From Ulota crispa (Eukaryota > Streptophyta > Bryopsida > Orthotrichales > Orthotrichaceae), in NCBI GenBank assembly GCA_963920765.1, contig OY987245.1, forward strand, positions 17,872,727 through 17,936,726: a stretch of DNA of 64,000 nt. Direction: 5' to 3'. This document shows positions 1 through 11,239 of this stretch, piece after piece; the first letter of the stretch is position 1; every line of letters begins with the position of its first letter. Position numbers and translations under genes: made by a program. Below the pieces are notes generated by a model. The model did not search any database. It worked only from the letters and a program-made list of their open reading frames with translations, and was not told where the DNA came from.

Positions 1-2485
1 TTTATTTGGAGCGGTTTCATCCCTTTATTATTAGAATTTTTTAGAAAAATATCATTTATGATTCTATGGGATATTCTATCATAACAGAAAAGTGAAAATC
101 TTAAAAACACTTCTATGAGCATGATTTCATAATGCAATTCACGTTATTAAATGATTGTTTAGTTCACTAATAAGTATTAGGAATAAATCACAATTACATG
201 TAATTACTTACTACTTACAAAATGTTTCATGTTTTTGAACACATTGATATGAAATAATTCAATTTTTTCATACATCATATTAAATTGGTTGAAATTTTGT
301 ATTTAGGTTTTAATGAGAGTAGTTAAATTTTGCATTTTAACATTTGTACCTCACATTCTTCTTAAAATCTTTGTCTTCCTCTTTGAAATTTTTGATAAAG
401 CTCATTGATTATCAAACCAAATGTGTCCACTACAATAAAATAAAAAACATCAAATTCTAATTGTAATATGTGTAATTTAAAACAATAATATGGTAGAATA
501 AATGAGCTTTGTTTTATTGTTATCATAAAGACTACCAAGAAAATTGAATAAATACAAACTTGTTCATAATGCTAGTATTTTTGTTAGGATTTCATATTCT
601 TCTTTTTTTTGAAAATAACTCACATTCAAAAGAGTTCTACACACAAAAAATTGATTGATCACTAAATTGACAAACTTTGGTTTTAAATTTTTTGGAACAA
701 GCACACTTTATTTTGTTTAAAATCTTCACTTGTAATAAGTGACAAATTTTGAATTTGGTACTCCATCACTCCACATTGATTATGGGCTTTTGGCATGATT
801 GAAGGCTATTTATTTTATACTACAAGATTTTATACTCGTATATTTTGAAAATGAATAAAATCTTACAAGTTGACTATTGTTTGAATTGGACTTTTACATA
901 CTATATCAATCAAGCCCTATCTTTGTAAATGTACCACAAATTGTATGCAAACAAATTACTCAAGGGCATATCGAGAGAAATAGTTTATTTTATTTTTATA
1001 AAGTCATTATTTTGAACTTTTTGATTCTAAGCTCTTTTTTGACAATCTTATTAGCTACCCCTTTTTAAGTGCAACTTACAAAATTTGTTGACTTTCTTGT
1101 AAATTGACAAAACCCTAATTCTTGGTTGATTTCCTTGTTTTCTATGTAAGCTTTATTAATTGAAAGGAATATACTCAATCAACACCCAAACTTTCTTAAT
1201 ATTCCTATAGATTCAAAATTTGAAACATTTAGCAACAAAAGAATGATACATGAAGAAGAAATTACCCAATCAACACAAGAGTTCAATTCCATCTCATCTT
1301 TTTTGAAATGTGGATTTGCAACCTCAAGTCATTGTGCACCATTGACATTATGTCAACACTCATATCAACTATGAAACTTAGCTATTAAATGATACTTTAT
1401 ATCAGCTAAATTAAGTTCACTTTGCTTTGTGATCATTTTCATAAACAAATATTGGTACAAGACAACTCATATATAGATCCTATCCATGCAATTGAATTGA
1501 ATTATATTTCTTTCATATATTTCATAATAAATTGTAAATGAGAAAGACTTCTTTTCAAAACTTGACCTAAGATTGAATATCACCAAAACCTACACAAAAT
1601 TCATTAGCTGTATTCAAATTGCAAAATCCTAAATTGAATATTTTCTAAATTAAATATTGTTAAATTTTACAATTCTTTTAGCCAAGAAAGCTGAGAGGTG
1701 ATGTAAAATATCCTTGTGCTTTTTGAATTTTAGAAAATTGTACAAGGCTCGTTTGAAATTACAACTAACTAAAAACAAATTTCCATTTTTTTCTCAAAGG
1801 AACAAGTTCAAATAAGTGAATTGGCAAACTACTATATTTTGGGTGATAGTATTGAACCCTAGCATTTATTTATTTTTTATGTTCACGGTTTGTTATAACT
1901 TTAAAGTGAGTTTATCAAGTTTTAGTTAGTATATAGGATAAACTTTGAACTCAAGTCAAAATACAAGCTTCACTTGTAAAATATACACTCAACTTCCAAG
2001 AAGGAATGAGTCTTTTTAAAGTTTATGCCATTTGAATATATTAGTGGAGAATGTTGTGAAGAATAGAGTTTGGATAGAGCCTTGTTTGACTTCATTTTGA
2101 ATTTGGATCAATCCTCGATCCTCATAAATTATATCGAAAGCTTTCGAAAGTAACCTTTGAATTTTTAGTACTTAAACCAAAAACTTAATGAAAAGAAAAA
2201 TTGCAAAAGTTTACGTTCTTTGAGTGGGGATTTTTTCGTGCCAAATTTCCAAAATCCCATATCCCTGGAGTATTACTGGAGAATTCAAATTTCCTTGAAA
2301 AACATTAATCTACCTATGATTTTGTTACTTATAGTTATCTTTATAATGGTTATAGTCTACTACCATTTTTTTTATGACTTTTGGCTTCAATGTCAAATAC
2401 GCAACAACTATGAGGTCTTTTGATGCATGAAATTTTTTGGACTTACCTTTATGTTTAATAATATTTCATATACAAACATATTAAA
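1..2485. other. AT-rich intergenic sequence, nothing recognised
   Basis: Strongly AT-rich sequence with short chance reading frames only. I see no coding bias, RNA gene, tandem array or transposon terminus that can be defended. Confidence 0.6.
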
Positions 2486-2488
2486 ACT

Positions 2489-2618
2489 CACTACAAGGAA
2501 ACCATGGTCAAATTTACAAAAAGTTGACAAAGATTGTGACCTAATTTACAATATAATGTAGATTAGGTCACAATCTTTGTTAACTTTTTGTAAATTTAAC
2601 CATGATTTCCTTGTAGTG
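2489..2618. mobile_element. CACTA-type hairpin MITE, 130 bp
   Basis: The element begins CACTACAAGGAAACC and ends TTCCTTGTAGTG. Its two halves (about 2489-2550 and 2555-2618) are near-perfect inverted copies, so the whole element can fold into one hairpin. It is flanked by the direct repeat ACT (2486-2488 and 2619-2621). CACTA...TAGTG ends with a 3-bp target duplication are the hallmark of the CACTA (En/Spm) superfamily. There is no coding capacity, so it is a non-autonomous miniature copy. Confidence 0.8.
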
Positions 2619-2621
2619 ACT

Positions 2622-3858
2622 AATACAATGAACTACTAGAAGAAAAATTAAGTTAACCATTAAATCCATTACAAATAGTTTAATAGAAGAAGATGTGGGT
2701 ACTATATGTTCATTGTATAAGCTTAAGAAAAAACCATAAAAGATTTATTTTGTGAACAAAGTAAGAGACTTCAAGGAAATATTACTCGAGCCATAAAAAT
2801 GAGTCAGCAGCGCATTTTTGTTCTATAAATTAACCTCATAGTATTCAAATCAAAATAAATCAATTTGTTATCTTCAAAATTACTTTCGAATCAATTTATT
2901 TACATAATATTTCATGAAATATGCCTTTATATTAACTCCTAAAGCACTAAGCTCAATTTTCACCAAAATCGCTCAAGAACTATTATTTCTAATACAAGTA
3001 ATAAATTATTAAAAGAAAAAATATTTTTTGTCAAATGTAGCCATAAGATCTTGTACAGCACTAGTATCAAAAGATATTAGAAAAATTCAGGAGTTTTCAC
3101 CATGTAGATTGTTAGATATTTGTTTTTGAATTGACAAAAAGCCATTTTTGTCTTTGCAAAAATTTGGGCAGTAGCACTTCACAAGGTCATATTTGTATGA
3201 GTTTTTTTCCAAAATGGTTGTAACTTTTTAGGCTTATTCTTCAAAGTAACTTGGGTACACACTTGAAAATTTTCAAATCATTTGGAATTGTAAAACACAT
3301 GGAAAAACAATAGTAAGTAAATATGTAGAGAATGATTCAAACCACTAAATTGTTAAGAATTTAATTAGGGAAATAAAAAATTCCGACCCCAATGGTTATA
3401 ATGTTGTGATAAACAAACTACATTTTTTGGTTTTTTTTTTTTCTAAAATATTGAAAATTGAGTTAATCAATAGACTTTAAAGTTTATTTTAGAGTAGAGT
3501 ATCCATAATTGCCCGCAGACAAAAACTCCTCATATATAACTTTCATCTCATTGATCAAAATGAAATGATTCAAAGCTTCCCATGTATATATAAATCTAAA
3601 GAACCAATTTCAAAAAAGCAAAGTTCAAAAACTGTAATTTAAAAAAAAAATTGGATGCTTGCCAAGCAAAGAAAACTACATATCATGCAATAACTTTTGA
3701 ACCATGAAGTCAAAAGTTATGAAAATTGTTGGGCCTTAAAGTTGCTCCTTGGACACATCATATGTGAAAACTTCAAAGACAAAAAATGAAAATTTCATTG
3801 GTAGTGAGCTGCCCAAAATTGCTATGTTGCCAAAAAAGGGTGTTCAGGGCTTTAGGGG
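2622..3858. repeat. Degenerate repeat tract ending in a TTAA-family terminus
   Basis: No gene seen. Around 3391-3470 the sequence matches positions near 7671 and, inverted, near 32,290, so it is part of a dispersed repeat. The tract ends at 3851-3862 in TTTAGGGGTTAA, the right terminus of a TTAA-family element whose left end I could not place. Confidence 0.5.
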
Positions 3859-4818
3859 TTAATCCCTAAATGCTCAAGGCCATTTTTTTCTCAATATACA
3901 CTCAAAACTACCGTTTTTCTCAAAAAATACTCTAAAATGCCATTTTCAAATATCTTGTTCTAAGAGAAATACCTTTCTTTTCTCTACAAGTCTAACTATA
4001 GGATCTTACATAAGACTTATGTAGAAAGCCATGGTGAAAATTTCTTGAAGTTTGACTGCACAAATTGAGAGATATGATTATCTAAAGTTATAACATATAG
4101 TTGTTTTTTACCTTTGCCCAAAATTTTCAAACCCCTTTGACCACATGTTATGTACATTATTTGCAACATGAATATTGTAGAGAATTGTCCAACATGCTCG
4201 ATATTGTGTTAGGCATATTCCACAAATTTCTAAGACCAACAAAGATGTGGAACACACCCTCCGTGGTTGGCATTGCAAACATGTGCTTCAAATGCACACT
4301 ATAATGGGATTTATTGCTTTGGATATACTTCAATGAAGGGTCATGCCTTCATTGGTTGCTTTGGGAGAAGTTAACCCCTGAACGGCCCATCGGCCATTTG
4401 TGGCTATATGTACAGCCATATTTGAGATGCTTTGAGGGCTTTCCAAAAAAATTTATGCACCCACCATTGTACAACCCTTCAATATGTATGGTTGTAACAC
4501 TTAATTTCCAACTAATTCAAACTTTTGAATATTGGTTGCGACCGTATTTGGTACCGTATCTCTAGAGCCCAAGGGCCCTTCAGGGGTTAATGAAAAATGG
4601 TTTGCCCAAGTTGCCCCTTGAACAAAAAAAACTCTTAAAACACTAATAACTTTGGAATAGTAACTTTAATTCCAATAAAAACTCCACTCATGCTTAGTCC
4701 TTGAAAAATTCTACTTTCAAGTTAAATTTCAGAGAAAATGATCAAAAATCCCAATAGGACAAGGTTGCCCAAAATCAATTTTATCCCCCATAGGAACAAT
4801 GGGCTTTTAGGGATTTGA
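3859..4818. mobile_element. TTAA-family element (subfamily 3), host of a nested copy
   Basis: The left end is TTAA followed by TCCCTAAATGCTCAAGGCC. The right end near 4800-4818 is degenerate (GGGCTTTTAGGG then TTGAA). It aligns over most of its length with 49560-50458, sharing for example the stretch around ATGCCTTCATTGGTTGC. It is interrupted at 4371-4590 by a smaller element with the same type of ends; the 49.5-kb relative lacks that insert. The left TTAA (3859-3862) is shared with the right end of an abutting element. Confidence 0.65.
4371..4590. mobile_element. Nested TTAA-family miniature element, 220 bp with target sites
   Basis: The ends are TTAA-CCCCTGAACGGCCC and GGGCCCTTCAGGGG-TTAA, a 14-bp terminal inverted repeat with one mismatch, inside a duplicated TTAA. 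It lies within the 3859-4818 element. The relative at about 50,216-50,236 runs straight through the site without an insert. No coding capacity. Confidence 0.85.
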
Positions 4819-4907
4819 ATTTGTTAAACAAATATTTGCACATATTAAAAAAGATGCTTTTGTATTACATACCTTTCAAATAGTTTTATACTAATTGTGT
4901 AATTCAT

Positions 4908-5837
4908 TTAACCCCTAAAGGACCAAAGTCCCCTCAGGGGACAAATGGGATTTTGGGCATGTACCTATGGCTAAACTACTTTGCGTGATTTTCTGAAACT
5001 TTTATGAAAGGCGAGGAATTCAAAGATCTACATGGGAATGTAATTTTTTCTTCAATCTAACATTTATTGAAGAAGTTATGCATAAAAATATGAAAAATGC
5101 TGCTCCCTGGGTAGCCAAAAACTTCTTTAAAATTTTCATTTTTTTCAAATAAAAATCTGAAATAGGTTCTTTAGATTTATATAGACGTGGGGAGCTTTGA
5201 ATCATTCAATTTTGATAGATGAGATGAAAGTTATGAGAAGTTTTAGTTTGCGGGTAGGTGTGGTTTTGCTATGAAAAAATAACTTATAAACTTCATTTTT
5301 GAATGCAAATTTAACATTTTTGCAAAAAAAACTATTGGAATGGGTGAAGATTGCTTGCTAGAACAATCTCATCATTGGGATTTTTGTGAATCAATTCCAT
5401 TGCAAGGTTATTAACAATGTAAGATTTTGTTCAATCTCAAACCTTCTTCTATTTACTGTTTTTTTTTAAGAATGAAAATTAAGTATTTTTTGTTTTGGTT
5501 TTTTTCCAAAGATTCTCAACTCAATTCCCCACCATAAAAAATAAACCTCAAAACTCCATGGTGCAAAAATTTTAAGTTAAAAAAGTTCAAAGTCAAATAA
5601 TCTAGTCGTGCAAGGTGCAAAAAAGCTTGTTTTTTACACTTTGAACACAAATATCTTGCAATCTGTGCAAACAAAGTTTTTAAGTTTTGAATAACACATT
5701 CTTATACAAGTCTAGTACAAGACGCTACAATTAAACATGCAAAAAGACCAATCTTCAAACTTTTTACTCTTTGCCATAGAAGTGGCAGTTTTGAATGTCT
5801 TTTGACAAAATAAAGGCCATGGTCCTGTAGGGGTTAA
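4908..5837. mobile_element. TTAA-family element (subfamily 1), 930 bp, piggyBac-like ends
   Basis: Complete copy: TTAA (4908-4911), CCCCTAAAGGACCA at the left, TGGTCCTGTAGGGG at the right, TTAA (5834-5837). The subterminal palindrome GTCCCCTCAGGGGAC follows the left end. Related copies lie at 35791-36735, 40267-41184 and 31845-33213, with partial copies at 6272 and 20668. The interior has only chance frames, so no transposase is encoded. A TTAA target with ends starting CCC fits the piggyBac superfamily; Kolobok also uses TTAA and is the alternative. Confidence 0.85.
5411..5414. other. Empty TTAA target site (matches filled site at 14890)
   Basis: Here the subfamily-1 interior reads GGTTATTAACAATGTAAG with a single TTAA. 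The equivalent position at 14,884-14,977 carries a 79-bp TTAA-bounded insert. This is direct evidence that TTAA is the target and is duplicated. Confidence 0.8.
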
Positions 5838-6271
5838 GTTTTACGCATTTTTACTCATATGATACTTGAGTTTGCAATATCATTATATTATAAAATCAAA
5901 AGTAACGCTCTTGAAAGAAATTATTTATTGCATCTATTATTCTGTAGATTTTCACCATATAAGACCAAGTTGTAGAAATTATAAATTAAAAGTCATTATT
6001 GATTGGAAATCGCTAATAGATATTCATACTTAAGTGTTCATTGATAAAGGTATCAAGAGCTATATTGTGGATGATTATTGTGGAATATCATTGTGAGATT
6101 AATCATAGAACAAGAAAACTGGGTGATATATTTTGAACTCCAAAATTTTGCATCAATTCATGGCTTTGCAACAATCAATTATATAATGCAGACACTTGAG
6201 TGTTTAAATGGTTACAAGCCTATAACATATTAGTGAATGATTTTGCTATTTTTTTCCAATATATATTTAAC

Positions 6272-6566
6272 TTAATCCCTAAAGCCCTGCCCCTTGAGGG
6301 ACAAATGGGATTTTGGGCAAGTGCCTGCAGCCTCAATTTTTATTTTGATTTTTTGAAATTTTTTTTGAAGATAGAAAAACACTTTAGCTTTTGAGGAATA
6401 TAATTTTTATTCTAATCAATGCCCAAAAGTAAAAGCTATGTCTAGATAAGCACAAATTTATGGAGATTGGGCAACAAACTTTTTTTTACAAAAACTTGAA
6501 TTTTTAAAATTTTCTTTCTTTCTCATAGGTTATAGTTCTGTCTACATCTAAAGTTTTGACTCATTC
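6272..6566. mobile_element. Truncated left part of a TTAA-family subfamily-1 relative
   Basis: It starts TTAA-TCCCTAAAGCCCTG, followed by the subterminal GCCCCTTGAGGGAC and ATGGGATTTTGGGCA. It follows the 40267 copy up to the CATTCCATTTGGA stretch (about 6564), where it is broken by a short-repeat tract rich in GAGCTTGTGAGC. The preceding 5838-6271 is AT-rich and holds nothing recognised. Confidence 0.6.
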
Positions 6567-7219
6567 CATTTGGATTAGCTACAGGGTTGCTAGCAGGCAA
6601 GCCTGTGAGCATGAGCTTGTGAGCTTGTGAGCCTATGAGCAAGAAACTTTTTAAGTAAATTTTGGAGTGAAGTACCTCTGACCGTGGAACTTTCATACAA
6701 ATATGAAATAATAAGTAGGTCATATTGTAAGGGAACTTGTGGAATATATGAAACAAATTGAACATCCTAATCAAATTTTTCAAGTTTGTTGTAGACTTAT
6801 ATAAAGCATATAATAATTAAAGAAACTAACAAATGCAAGAAAGAAATATGTAGCCATAAAACAGAAAAATGTTAAATTACAAAAAAACCATACACGGACC
6901 ATTTTGTGAATTATAGTCTCACATGTCTAAGTCTTAGTGGACTTACTAGATGAGTCATTAGTATTAGGCATGTTTGAAGATTGCTCTATGTCAAAAGCCA
7001 TTCCACCAATAAATTCAAAGATGGCTGTTCAAAGTATAAGTATCACAACAACATCTAGGTTTAAAGAATCATAAGCTTCAAACACCGAGGCCATTTGCTG
7101 TGCATACAAACATAGTGAAAAATTCTTATCTAGGCTAATTCAAAAGTCCTTAATAGTGTTGGTTAGAGAATTTGTCATTGTCATCAATCCACAATTACTA
7201 TTTAAATACATTCAATATA
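6567..7219. other. Short-repeat tract and AT-rich spacer
   Basis: 6590-6645 carries degenerate direct repeats of GAGC(T)TGTGA. A similar tract is at 14,615-14,690 and around 21,110-21,345, each at a break in another element, so it is probably the end of a further transposon family. The rest holds no supportable gene. Confidence 0.45.
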
Positions 7220-8134
7220 TTAACCCCTAAAATTCTTTTGTGTTTAGAGGCCCAAAATTGCTTCAAAATGCTAGTCCTCAACCAAGGTCAATAAGTTTCA
7301 CTTATTTTTTAACAAATCCAACCATAGGATCCTTTGGTTGACTTGCACAAGTATATTGTCCCAAAATCTTAGGATAGACATCCCCACCAATTGCAAGATC
7401 AATGTGCCTAAACTTCAAAATGTAGGCTTTTCTAGTCCTTCCAAAAGGTGAAGTTTTGTTTTTCAAACTTTTTAGAGAAAAACACGTATGTTGTATTTCT
7501 TGTGCAACTTTGGCAATATGTCAGAAAATGGGTTGAAAGCATATATATAAAAATTTAACCAAAAAAAATTTGGATTCATTTCTACAAAAATTGTAAAGTG
7601 AAAGGTATTGATGAATGAAAGATATTACTAATATGATAATAAGTTTTGGAAGAATTTGAAAATTGTTAATCCCAATGGTGAGAATGTTCTAACAAACAAT
7701 TAGTAACTTTCTTTCTCATTTTCATTTGTAATTTTTCAAAATTGAGAGTAAAAGATAACTTTATATGTTTTTTCTACCTTCTTCCTACCTCCATTGCCCG
7801 CAAGAGAAAATTCCTTTTAACTCTTACCTCATTATTTGGAATTGAGTGATTCAATTTTTCTTGAGTAGGTATCAATTTATACAATTCTATTAAAAATTAA
7901 AAAAAAAAAATTAGAATATAATTTTTGCTGCTCAGTTTGACATTGAAATTGAAAAAACCTTCTAACTTTTGCAATACTTATCCAAATGACTTGAAATAAA
8001 GCTTCACATGTAGATTATGATGAGTAGCATCCACCCTAGAAATTTTAGGAAAAATTTCCAAATTATGAAGTCAATAGAACTTGCCCGAGTTCTCATAAAG
8101 CCCAAAGTGGGCTCCTTGGGCCTTTAGGGGTTAA
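7220..8134. mobile_element. TTAA-family element (subfamily 4), 915 bp
   Basis: TTAA (7220-7223) is followed by CCCCTAAAATTC. The right end is GGGCCTTTAGGGG before TTAA (8131-8134). The inverted match is clear only over the outermost bases. No coding capacity. Confidence 0.75.
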
Positions 8135-9404
8135 AGTCAATTCAAACATAAAATAATGCATTAAAATTTAATAGAATGATGAAAGATGAAGACTTACTTA
8201 CCAAATTAGAATTTTGTGCAAATGTTTGAGATAATACATGGATATCATTTGGATCTTCTGTAGTCACTATTGAAGATGGTTCCTCCTTATCTACTATGGC
8301 TGACAAGGTTTGCATCATGGATTTTTATACTGCAACAAAAACATCTTCGTTTTCCTCTAATTCCAAAATATGATGGTCTATACTACAACAAGCTATAATT
8401 GCTGCACTCGTAAACAAAATAGAAACCACTAAGCAAAAATAAGTTGAAAACAAAAAGAAGGATACAAAAAATATAACAATACAACTAGTGATCATACTAG
8501 TTGAGGTTGTGCAATCCAAAATAACATCACTTTCAAGCAATACGGCTTCAATGAGAAGCTGAATGAACCTAAGATCTTTAATCCATGGTCCTCTGAGCCA
8601 TGGTTTAATGCCATGCAAACCTAAATTGTTTATCCATGTAAAGTTCATGAAATTATAATCTCATGCAATGTCCAAGCCTACTTTCTCCATTGTCTCTTTG
8701 TGTTTGAAAGAGAAATTGCATTTTTGTACCCCCTTCAAATCCTTCACCAAGTGGATAAATCCAAATTTTTGTGTCCAAAAAACCAGCCATGCAACTAACA
8801 AACTACTATACACACATAAAATAAAATAAAAACAACAAATCAGAGAAGGAAAAATGTAAAAGACTCATGTTGCAAGAGGTATCAAAAAATAAAGTCAAAT
8901 ATAGTCAACTTGTGCTCATCTACTCTTTCACTATCAACATACAATGTAGTCTTTTGTATTTCAAGGTTGTCGTGTGATGGTTATTTGATTTTTTTTAGAA
9001 CTTTGACAAAATGATCAAAATGTACTTCACATAGTTTTGTTTTTACTAAGAAGCATTTGCAAGACTATGGCACAATTGTTGTTGTTTATTCTTATTTTGC
9101 TGATTCTAAGGTTAGTATTACAAGGCTTTGCAAAACTTATCATAAAACAAAACAACAAGGGATTGTAATCTAGCATAACACCATATCCTAAATCACATAA
9201 CATTTGAGCAAGTATATGACATTTTAATTGTTTAAATGTAGCTAGACAATATGGTTCTTTGCACTATTGCTATTAAAAAGATGACAATAGTCCAAAGTAA
9301 ACATTTTTTTAATCCTTAAAGGACTCTACTTTAAAAAAGATCGAATTACGTGCGGAAAAGTATGATAAAAAAAAGGCATTTGTGTTTCTAAAAAGTGACA
9401 AAAA
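8135..9404. other. AT-rich spacer with an unassigned 107-codon frame
   Basis: The longest frame is on the minus strand (8325-8648). It has a hydrophobic run rich in S, F, I and V in its middle, but no recognisable domain or splice context, so I do not call a gene. The surrounding sequence is AT-rich and otherwise featureless. Confidence 0.4.
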
Positions 9405-9410
9405 CTTAGG

Positions 9411-9470
9411 CATTGACAACTAGGCTCCCGGAGGTGCGCCTAGTGACCCCCAATTTTCAACCATCAAATA
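9411..9470. repeat. Isolated half-unit of the hairpin satellite
   Basis: The stretch ACTAGGCTCCCGGAGGTGCG and the following CCCCCAATTTTCAACCAT match the right arms of the array at 11.24-12.96 kb, about 1.8 kb away. It is followed by an (AT)n run at 9473-9489. Confidence 0.55.
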
Positions 9471-9539
9471 CTATATATATATATATATACTAAGTGGGAG
9501 GATTTGGACTCCATGCCATTTTCTAGAACCTTCTAGAAC

Positions 9540-9622
9540 TTTCGGGTGGAAGCTGAAGCAATAGAACTTTTTGGTGGAAGTTGAAACAATAAAACTTTTT
9601 GATGGAAGTTGAAGCAATAAAG
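9540..9622. repeat. 28-bp minisatellite, three copies
   Basis: Units start at about 9545, 9573 and 9601. The unit is close to GGTGGAAGTTGAAGCAATAG plus AACTTTTT. The period of 28 is not a multiple of three, arguing against a coding repeat. Confidence 0.8.
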
Positions 9623-10379
9623 GCACTACAAGCACCAAACGCCCTCCAACAATGACAACTCTGATAGATCTTAAAACAAAGCATTTCTCTATTGAAGGTC
9701 AATGAAGTGGATGTTTGAGTTGTTGAAGCAAGCGTTCCAGCTTGCACGTATAGAAACGCTACGCTGACGATTGTTTTTGTATGGGTATGGTCGTGAAGAC
9801 AAACTGCACAAATTTTTGGTGGGATGTGACCACTTCAGTATGACTTTCCATTCTACCCATGAATTTGACGAGGTTAGTTTGCTTGACTGAAGCTCCTTGG
9901 TGGAGAGCTTTTTTGTTGTACTCTGGTTGTAATTGCATTTCTGTTGTATATCTTATATACTGGTTGATGAAAGCTATCAATTGATCCGGCAATGCACAAA
10001 GACGACGGGATTCTTTTGCACAGCCATCAAAATTTGTGTCTGATCCAAAGATAAGTTAAATCCCCCCTTTGCGAGTGCATGCGGCTGGTGAAAGTCAGGT
10101 TCTTCTACGATACCTGGTTCTGAAAAACGAATGCTCAGAATCAGTTTTTTTACAATACCTGGCAACAACTTGCATTCGAAATCTCAACTCTAAATATTGT
10201 ATTCTGTACATGAAAAAACGAATTACTAAACCCACTAGAAATTGTGAGAAAACATAACCTGTGGTCTTTTGTTATAGAGTGAGAAAGTACAAGGCTTCGG
10301 GAACACATATTGCAGACGTTTTCACATGAGTTTTTAACTCAATAATATGATGTAGCGCTCACGGCAGAGACATCTGGAA
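9623..10379. other. Higher-GC island, no gene assigned
   Basis: Base composition is more balanced than the surroundings, and there are several 60-77-codon frames on both strands (for example minus 9759-9992). None shows a domain I recognise. It may be a decayed coding segment joined to the fragment that follows. Confidence 0.35.
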
Positions 10380-10415
10380 AATGAACAAGTTGGTCATGCC
10401 TTGACCTAAAATCTA

Positions 10416-10833
10416 CAACACACGAAGGACGTGCTGCAAGAGCCGCCAAGTACTGTGAAAAGCGTGCTGCTGAAGCATCGACGACAGCAGAAGAGAGAAG
10501 GAATGCAGAACGTGCTAGGTGGCAACAATGACGAGATCACAAGACAAAAACAGAAGCAGAAGAGAGACGGAGAGCAAATCGTGGTCGACGACTTCAAGAA
10601 CAACTTAGCAAGACATTGGTGGAGGCAGAGGAACAAAGAAATGTTGGACGTGCTTGCAAGCGAGCCAAGCACCAAAGCACCACTCCCTGTGCACCTGGTA
10701 GGATCTGGTCTGCAATAAATTTCTACGAAGATCCAAAGTTTGACATCCATCGCCTTGCCACACCGACTGCATGTGGTTCATGTTGCGGGAGTGTTTGGAC
10801 TCGAAATGTAGTCTATACAGAGGCATTGTTGTA
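10416..10833 (+). pseudogene. Degenerate coding fragment with E/R-rich repeats, possibly Helitron-derived
   Basis: Read on the plus strand with frame changes, this gives repeated motifs of the kind TAEERRNAERAR, EAEERRRANRGR and EAEEQRNVGRAC. A more ordinary tail containing a CGSCCGSVWTRN stretch follows (frame open 10616-10834). Rows of (E)xxEQRxxRL repeats followed by a C-x2-C...W segment occur upstream of the helicase-like domain in some Helitron proteins; this resemblance is from memory and weak. Internal stops and frame shifts show it is broken. No Rep or helicase motif is visible. It could equally be a fragment of an unrelated host gene. Confidence 0.3.
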
Positions 10834-11239
10834 GAGTACATCAAATAATACATAGCAAGAGTGATAACCCTCTCTCTCGCACTTCTAGAGCAGCCTTTCA
10901 GCTTTCGAACACTAAAAGAAGAACGTGCATACATTCCTTTGATCAACGTTGAAGATTATTTATGGCCTCTGTAAGGCATTGCAGTGGGTTTGGTATGCCC
11001 CTAGAATAAACTGCAAATTTTGTCGACACTTGATGACAGCACCTTGAGGTGCTAGGAAGTGTGGCCAGTTCATTATGTGTTTCCAAATTATGAAGCTTTT
11101 CTACCTCTAAATTTTGACCTCTATCAATTAATGATTAAAGGTTAGTTTGCTTCACTAGATCTCCTTTCCAACTCGCACAAAGTGCTTGCTGATGTACTAC
11201 TATCTATATATCTATATATATAAAGCAATCATTTGTGAA

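Noticed and set aside
8325..8648. 107-codon minus-strand gene
   Set aside because: No domain, splice context or coding composition; AT-rich hydrophobic frame of a kind expected by chance.
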